Of a DNA stretch of 16,217 nt, positions 8,393-16,217 are shown piece after piece (within the stretch, counting starts at the first letter, position 1; every line of letters begins with the position of its first letter). Below the pieces are notes generated by a model that worked only from the letters and a program-made list of their open reading frames with translations, did no database searches and was not told where the DNA came from. The position numbers and the translations under genes are program-made. The DNA lies in NCBI GenBank assembly GCA_946479825.1, contig CAMLHU010000011.1:1-16217 (forward strand), given 5' to 3'. The DNA is from an uncultured Gemmatimonadota bacterium (lineage in GTDB: Bacteria > Gemmatimonadota > Gemmatimonadetes > Gemmatimonadales > GWC2-71-9).

Positions 8393-8540
8393 AGATGAGG
8401 AGGGGAGGAGAAGAGGGGACGAGGGAAACAGAGGTACGTGAGAACAAGGCGGGCCCCGGTCAGGAGTCTGATCCGGGGCCCGTCTGCTCTTCCCGCACAC
8501 CTCTCTCCCCTTGCCCTCTTCTCCTCCTCTCCTCTTCTCC
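8393..8540. repeat. Long imperfect purine/pyrimidine inverted repeat between convergent genes
   Basis: The left arm (about 8393-8442) is almost all purines on the plus strand; the right arm (about 8490-8540) is almost all pyrimidines. The arms are imperfect reverse complements, with a perfect 14-bp core at 8404-8417 and 8514-8527 and further matches with small gaps. The dyad centre near 8466 coincides with the centre of the GC-rich hairpin at 8450-8482. The whole could extrude as a cruciform, fold as a long RNA stem, or be a small repeat element. No other copy is in the window. Confidence 0.7.
8450..8482. terminator. Strong GC hairpin, probable bidirectional terminator for gyrB and the APC permease gene
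   Basis: A perfect 10-bp stem (CGGGCCCCGG at 8450-8459 with CCGGGGCCCG at 8473-8482) is extended inward by TCAG/CTGA with a 4-nt loop and one bulged T. It lies between two convergent genes. There is no T-tract on either side, so it is not a textbook intrinsic terminator, although T-less hairpins are common at gene ends in GC-rich bacteria. Confidence 0.6.
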
Positions 8541-8566
8541 TCGCCTCCTCGCCTGCTACCTACCCC

Positions 8567-9967
8567 TCACCTCTCCCCCCGATTCCGCCGCGCCACGCCG
8601 TACAGCACGAACCCCGCCACGACCAGGATCAGGTTGAGCCCGACGATCTTGATCACGGCGAGCGCCGGCACCGCCTCGTTGGGCCCGGGCAGGCAGGCGA
8701 GGGCGATCGAGATGAGCGTCACCACGACGCCGGCGATCCCGCACAGGAGCGCCACGGGCCGGCCCCCTGGCGGGCGGCGCACCGCCGGCCCCGCGGGGAA
8801 CGCCTGCACCCGGACGTAGGCGGCGAACATCAGCACGTAGGGGATGAAGAAGCAGACCACGCACATGCTCACCAGCACGTCGTACGCGGCGCGCACGTTG
8901 GTCCCCGCCTGGCCCAGCACCGTGAAGACCGCCGCGATCGCCGCCTGCACGGTGAGCGCCACGGCGGGCGTCCCCCACTTCGGATGCAGCCGTCCGAACA
9001 CCGACGGCAGCGCCCGGTCGATCCCGGCGACGTACGGCAGCCGGCTCGACGCGGCGAGCCACGCCCCCACGCCGCCGAGGCTCCCGATGGCCAGGAGGAG
9101 CGCGGTGATCGGGACGAGCGCCCCGAACCCGACCCGGTCGGCGGTCTGCTGGATGGCCTGCATGATCCCCTGGATCCCGCTCACCTCGCCGGCCGGCAGC
9201 GCCACCAGGATGGCGACGGTGCCGACGACGTAGATCGCCGCGATGGCGAGCCCGGCCGCGACGACGGCCCGCGGAATGGTGCGGGCGGGCTCCTCGATCT
9301 CGCCCCCCATCAGCGAGGCGGTCTCCAGTCCGCCGAACGCGAACGCGAGGGTGGCCCAGAAGGCGATGTCCGAGAGATGGGTCGAGGGGACGAGCGCGTG
9401 CGGGCTGAAGTCGCTGGCGACCCCGAACTGGGTCCACGCCACCAGCCCCATCAGGGCCAGGAGCGCCACCGGGACCCAGGTGGCCCACGCCCCGACGTTG
9501 TGCAGGTGCCGCGCGACGTCGAGCCCCACCACGTTGAGCCAGAGCGCCAGGCCGAGGCCGGCGAGGGAAAAGACGACGTAGTAGGTCGCGCTCCCCGACA
9601 GCCCGATCCAGTGATGCCCGCCGATGAAGAGCGCGTTGCCCGCGGCGAAGTAGAGCAGCCCCGGGAAGTACACCAGGTTGCTCGCCCAGTAGAGCCACCC
9701 CGCCATGAACGCGGTGCGCTCGCCGAAGGCTTCCTTGACCCAGAGGTAGATCCCGCCTTCGTCGGGATAGCGGCTCGAGAGCTCCAGCACCGCGAAGGCG
9801 CTCGGCACGAAGAACGCCGCGGCCGCCACGGCCCAGATGACGAGCGAGCTCGGCCCGGCCGCGGCGGCGGAGGCGATCCACCGGGGCCCTGTCACCGCGA
9901 CGATGTAGAACAGCACCACGTCGCGGAACCGCATCACGCGGCGGAGCTGCGGCTCGGCCCCCGTCAC
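8567..9967 (-). CDS. APC-superfamily amino acid permease
   Basis: This inner-membrane transporter has 466 residues and about twelve hydrophobic helices, the usual size of APC permeases. The first helices contain FRDVVLFYIVAVTGPRW and SLVIWAVAAAAFFVPSAFAV, followed by the conserved loop ELSSRYPDEGGIYLWVKEAFG, which is typical of amino acid/polyamine transporters. A later FGGLETASLMGGEIEEPART segment (helix 6 and following loop) and ASSRLPYVAGIDRALP are also family hallmarks. It most resembles the amino acid:proton symport or glutamate:GABA antiport groups, but the substrate cannot be decided. The GTG start at 9965-9967 overlaps the stop of the upstream 147-aa membrane protein gene as GTGA. The open frame further upstream belongs to antisense sequence. 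Confidence 0.92.
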   Translation of the reverse strand: MTGAEPQLRRVMRFRDVVLFYIVAVTGPRWIASAAAAGPSSLVIWAVAAAAFFVPSAFAVLELSSRYPDEGGIYLWVKEAFGERTAFMAGWLYWASNLVYFPGLLYFAAGNALFIGGHHWIGLSGSATYYVVFSLAGLGLALWLNVVGLDVARHLHNVGAWATWVPVALLALMGLVAWTQFGVASDFSPHALVPSTHLSDIAFWATLAFAFGGLETASLMGGEIEEPARTIPRAVVAAGLAIAAIYVVGTVAILVALPAGEVSGIQGIMQAIQQTADRVGFGALVPITALLLAIGSLGGVGAWLAASSRLPYVAGIDRALPSVFGRLHPKWGTPAVALTVQAAIAAVFTVLGQAGTNVRAAYDVLVSMCVVCFFIPYVLMFAAYVRVQAFPAGPAVRRPPGGRPVALLCGIAGVVVTLISIALACLPGPNEAVPALAVIKIVGLNLILVVAGFVLYGVARRNRGER

Positions 9968-10407
9968 GACGCGACCCGTCCGGCCGGCGGCGCGGCGGTG
10001 CCGTCGCCCGAGAGCCGGGACGCGAAGAGTGCCAGCGCCCCGCCGGCCATCCCGAGCAGCGCGCCGAGCGCCACCGAGACCGCGAAGACTGCCACCATCT
10101 CGGCGAAGCCGGGCCACCCGCCGCTCAGCCGGCCCGGCCCGATCCACCAGGCGACCGCGGTGCCGGCGGAGTTGTCCACCATCGACGTGACCGCGCCCGC
10201 GAGCACGCCGAGCGAGAGCCCGCCCGCCCGCGTCCCGGCCCAGCCGGCGGCCAGGTATGCCACGACCGAGATCCAGAACGAGACGTCGGCGTACGCCAGG
10301 CCGGTGGCGAGGCAGACGCCGGCCCAGGCCGCGTCAGCGGCGGTGATGGCGATGGCGGACGCGAGGAGGACGGTCCGGAGGCGATAGGCCGGAGGCAGGG
10401 CGCTCAT
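9964..10407 (-). CDS. Four-helix integral membrane protein of unknown function
   Basis: The 147-residue product has four hydrophobic segments: about residues 10-30, 40-60, 62-86 and 104-134, the last ending ALFASRL. I do not recognise the family and see no catalytic motif. The start MSALPPAYRLR (ATG 10405-10407) is chosen because sequence upstream in the frame is Arg/Pro-rich and unlike a membrane protein; the ribosome-binding site is weak. The gene overlaps the amino acid permease start by 4 bp (GTGA), so it is probably co-translated. It may act as an accessory or stability partner of the permease, but that is inference from overlap alone. A 127-bp gap lies between its start and the end of the SRPBCC-domain gene and holds CATCTTTG on the minus strand near 10490, a loose match to a TAnnTTTG promoter element. 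Confidence 0.7.
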   Translation of the reverse strand: MSALPPAYRLRTVLLASAIAITAADAAWAGVCLATGLAYADVSFWISVVAYLAAGWAGTRAGGLSLGVLAGAVTSMVDNSAGTAVAWWIGPGRLSGGWPGFAEMVAVFAVSVALGALLGMAGGALALFASRLSGDGTAAPPAGRVAS

Positions 10408-10534
10408 CGGCGGCGCGCTGCGCCGGCGCGGCTGTGGATCACGGCGGTCTTTCTGCGGCGACGCGGGACGGCAGGTTGGGGGGAGGGCGCAAAGATGGCG
10501 AGGGGATCGTCCGCCGTCCATCCCCCGTCGGCGG

Positions 10535-10990
10535 TCAGCGCGCGAGAAGGAGCTCGCGGACGCGCCGTTCCCGCCAGGCGAAGATGCGGTCGAGCTGGCG
10601 CCGGACGAGGGGATGGACCAGGCCGCCGAGCGGCCCGAACGGGAGGCGGTAGCGCACCTCGTCGCTGATCCGGGTGCCGCCGGCCTCGTCGGTGAAGCGG
10701 TGGGTGTGCACCCACCGGGCGTACGGCCCGCGCAGCTGGGTGTCCTCGAACAGCTCGTTCGGCTCCCAGCGGGTGATGAGCGTGCGCCAGCCGAGCGGCA
10801 CGCCGTGGAGCCGGATGCGGTAGTCGATGAGCGTCCCGGCCCGCATCGCGATCGGCCGCGGGGTCAGGATCCGGAACCCGAGTTCGGGCGGGGTGATGGC
10901 CTCGAGGTTACGGGCCCGCGCGAAGAACGCGAACACCTCGGACCGGGGCAGCGGCAGGACCATCGACGCGCGGAGGATGCGATCGTGCAT
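10535..10990 (-). CDS. SRPBCC-domain (START-like, ligand-binding) protein
   Basis: The 151-residue protein covers one SRPBCC/Bet v1-like domain with a deep hydrophobic pocket in the family fold. Landmarks are the N-terminal strand [19 protein letters not shown], then [59 protein letters not shown] and the C-terminal helix [20 protein letters not shown]. This pattern matches the COG4276-like proteins annotated as ligand-binding SRPBCC proteins, sometimes misnamed CDP-paratose 2-epimerase. The ligand and role are unknown. No signal peptide is seen, so it should be cytoplasmic. It starts 42 bp after the 75-aa small gene on the same strand. No clear Shine-Dalgarno site is visible; TATCGG occurs 7 nt before the ATG. 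Confidence 0.85.
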   Translation of the reverse strand: MHDRILRASMVLPLPRSEVFAFFARARNLEAITPPELGFRILTPRPIAMRAGTLIDYRIRLHGVPLGWRTLITRWEPNELFEDTQLRGPYARWVHTHRFTDEAGGTRISDEVRYRLPFGPLGGLVHPLVRRQLDRIFAWRERRVRELLLAR

Positions 10991-11032
10991 GGGGGCCGAT
11001 ACCCGCCGGACGCCGGCAGGTTCCGGCCGCGT

Positions 11033-11260
11033 TCAGCGGGGTACGCCCGGTCCCCAGTCGTCGCCGGGAAGTTCCTCGTCGGGCGGTAGCGCGGCGGGGC
11101 GTTCGCGCACCTCGCGTTCGGCCGCCTCGAGCTCCGCCCGGTCGGGCGGCTCAGGCCGCCCGGACTCCCACGGCTCCGCGGCCGGCCGGCGCCGAGGCCG
11201 GAGCATCCACGCGCCGACCGCCGCGAGCAGGTCGGCGGCCGCGACGAGCGCCCCGATCAC
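11033..11260 (-). CDS. Small single-span membrane protein, 75 aa, unknown function
   Basis: A GTG at 11258-11260 opens a 75-codon frame that overlaps the stop of the phosphorylase gene as GTGA. The product has one hydrophobic N-terminal helix (IGALVAAADLLAAVGAWML, residues 2-20), then an Arg-rich stretch and a charged, Glu/Arg/Pro-rich tail ending PDEELPGDDWGPGVPR. The positive-inside pattern (RPRRR after the helix) suggests a cytoplasmic tail. The family is not recognised. The frame also continues open upstream over the phosphorylase gene, so existence rests on the overlap geometry and the sensible membrane-protein composition. Confidence 0.55.
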   Translation of the reverse strand: MIGALVAAADLLAAVGAWMLRPRRRPAAEPWESGRPEPPDRAELEAAEREVRERPAALPPDEELPGDDWGPGVPR

Positions 11261-12585
11261 CCCGCGAGGGTCTCCGTCCCCGCGGCGGTCAGGCGGTGGC
11301 TCACGAGCGGCAGCACCTCGCCCGGCTCGCCGAAAGTGATCGCCTCGCCGAGGACCTTGAGCCCGTGCTCGATCCCGGCGCGGTCGCGGGCGAAGACGCT
11401 GGCGATCGGCTCGCCCGCCTGCACGGTGTCGCCGGGCCGGGCGGTGACCACGAACCCGACGCTCGGGTCCACGGTGTCGTCCACCTTGCTGCGGCCCCCG
11501 CCCAGCTCGATGACGCCGAACCCGATGCGGCGCGGCTCCACCCGGGCCACGGTGCCGGCGCGCGGGGCGCGGAACACCTCGACCTCGTCGGCCTGCGGCA
11601 GGATGGACGGATCCTCGACGATGGCGGGGTTGCCGCCCTGCGCCTCGACCATCGCCGCGAAGCGCTCGGCGGCCTGGCCGGTCGCGAGCGCCGCCTCGCG
11701 CCGGCGTCGGGCGTCGGCGCGGTCGGCGGTGATCCCGCCGACCAGGAGCATCTCGACCCCGAGGGCGTAGGTCACCTCCATCAGGTCGGCCGGGCCCTGG
11801 CCCTGGAGCGCCATGACGCACTCTTCGATCTCGAGCGCATTGCCGCAGGCGCGGCCGAGCGGCCGGTCCATCGCGGTGACCAGCGCCACGGTGCGGCAGC
11901 CGCGGGCCTCGCCGACCTGGATCATCGTCCGCGCGAGCTCGAGCGACTGGTCGAGCCGGGTGAGGAACGCCCCGCTGCCGCTCTTCACGTCGAGCACGAG
12001 CCCGGTGAGCCCCTCGGCGAGCTTCTTCGACATGATGCTGGCGGTGATGAGCGGGATGCTGGCGACGGTGCCGGTGACGTCGCGCAGGGCGTAGAGCTTC
12101 CGGTCGGCCGGGGCCACCTCGGGGCTCGCCATCAGCATCGCCACGCCGAGCCGCCGGGTCTGCGCCTCGGCTTCCCGGAGCGAGAGCCCCACCCGGAACC
12201 CGGGGATGGCCTCGAGCTTGTCCACCGTGCCGCCGGTGTGGCCCAGGCCCCGGCCGGACATCATCGGGACCGCGACGCCGCACGCCGCGACCAGCGGCGC
12301 CAGGACGATCGAGACCTTGTCGCCGACGCCGCCGGTGGAATGCTTGTCCACCCTCGGCGTGTCCCAGCCGTCGAAGCGGAGCCGGTCGCCGGAGTCGAGC
12401 ATCGCGTCCACGAGGGCCGAGAGCTCCTCGGGCGCGAGGCCGCGCCACACCACGGCCATCGCGAGCGCCGCCATCTGGTAGTCGGGAACGTCTCCCGTGA
12501 CGTAGGCCGCGACGAGGTCGCGCCACTCGGCGGGCGTGAGCGCCCCGCCGTCGCGCTTGCGTTCAATGAGCTTGGAGACGAGCAT
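11257..12585 (-). CDS. deoA: Thymidine/pyrimidine-nucleoside phosphorylase
   Basis: This enzyme splits thymidine (and possibly uridine) with phosphate to the free base and (deoxy)ribose 1-phosphate in pyrimidine salvage; it acts in the cytoplasm, usually as a dimer. The 442 residues match the family. The phosphate-binding KHSTGGVGDK sits at 81-90 and the family signature SGRGLGHTGGTVDKLE at 110-125. The base-binding segment LYALRDVTGTVASIPLITASIMSKKLAEG follows at about 164-192, then DVKSGSGAFL, and the C-terminal alpha/beta domain ends with PGDTVQAGEPIASV. Whether it is a strict thymidine phosphorylase (DeoA) or the broader pyrimidine enzyme (Pdp) is not decided. The ATG at 12583-12585 follows AGGA by about 10 nt. 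It is the first gene of a probable minus-strand unit and is divergent from the TPR gene over 52 bp. Confidence 0.94.
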   Translation of the reverse strand: MLVSKLIERKRDGGALTPAEWRDLVAAYVTGDVPDYQMAALAMAVVWRGLAPEELSALVDAMLDSGDRLRFDGWDTPRVDKHSTGGVGDKVSIVLAPLVAACGVAVPMMSGRGLGHTGGTVDKLEAIPGFRVGLSLREAEAQTRRLGVAMLMASPEVAPADRKLYALRDVTGTVASIPLITASIMSKKLAEGLTGLVLDVKSGSGAFLTRLDQSLELARTMIQVGEARGCRTVALVTAMDRPLGRACGNALEIEECVMALQGQGPADLMEVTYALGVEMLLVGGITADRADARRRREAALATGQAAERFAAMVEAQGGNPAIVEDPSILPQADEVEVFRAPRAGTVARVEPRRIGFGVIELGGGRSKVDDTVDPSVGFVVTARPGDTVQAGEPIASVFARDRAGIEHGLKVLGEAITFGEPGEVLPLVSHRLTAAGTETLAG

Positions 12586-12637
12586 TAGGGGTCATCCTGT
12601 GCGTTCCGTCCCCCGCATCCATCCGAGGGAGCGTCCG

Positions 12638-16217
<3,580 letters not shown>

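Noticed and set aside
8381..8560. CRISPR or tandem-repeat array in the purine/pyrimidine-rich intergenic region
   Set aside because: There are no regularly spaced repeat units; the structure is a single dyad with low-complexity arms.
8438..10387. A 649-residue plus-strand open frame over the APC permease
   Set aside because: It is His/Arg/Asp/Pro-rich shadow sequence opposite a clear membrane transporter.
11296..12588. A 430-residue plus-strand open frame opposite the phosphorylase
   Set aside because: It is antisense to a gene with full catalytic motifs and has low-complexity composition.

Overview
This is a very GC-rich, densely packed bacterial chromosome segment carrying thirteen complete and two edge-truncated protein genes, with no RNA genes, insertion sequences, phage genes or CRISPR array that I can recognise. 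The protein set (long-form CcmF, CcmE, RecF, DUF721, GyrB without the enterobacterial insert, NAD-dependent LigA, secreted TPR and lipoproteins) points to a Gram-negative-type, cytochrome-c-making bacterium. A member of Gemmatimonadota or a related high-GC phylum fits the protein style and a few Bacteroidetes-like promoter motifs, but this assignment is inference and not proven here.

Layout. (1) Positions 1-1179, minus strand: cytochrome c maturation genes ccmE and ccmF; ccmF runs off the left edge. CcmE has Cys in place of the heme-binding His. (2) 1324-3725, minus strand: an EamA/DMT-type transporter overlapping glycerol kinase glpK by 4 bp. (3) 3758-4540, plus strand: an enoyl-CoA hydratase, divergent from the transporter across only 32 bp. 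(4) 4581-8364, plus strand: small lipoprotein, recF, DUF721 protein and gyrB. This is a replication and repair cluster without dnaA or dnaN directly upstream. (5) 8365-8566: a convergent intergenic region with a strong GC hairpin nested inside a long imperfect purine/pyrimidine inverted repeat. (6) 8567-12585, minus strand: thymidine/pyrimidine phosphorylase, a 75-aa membrane-anchored small protein, an SRPBCC-domain protein, a 147-aa membrane protein and an APC-family amino acid permease, in transcription order. (7) 12638-16217, plus strand: an exported TPR protein resembling the RMDN (regulator of microtubule dynamics) family, a coiled-coil GAF protein, and the NAD-dependent DNA ligase ligA, which continues past the right edge.

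Most of the window is ordinary housekeeping. The items most worth a second look are the Cys-type CcmE, the RMDN-like exported TPR protein, the nested inverted repeat after gyrB, the lipoprotein translationally coupled to recF, and the repeated use of a GTGA stop/start overlap at four gene junctions. I do not see convincing evidence for a new multi-gene system.
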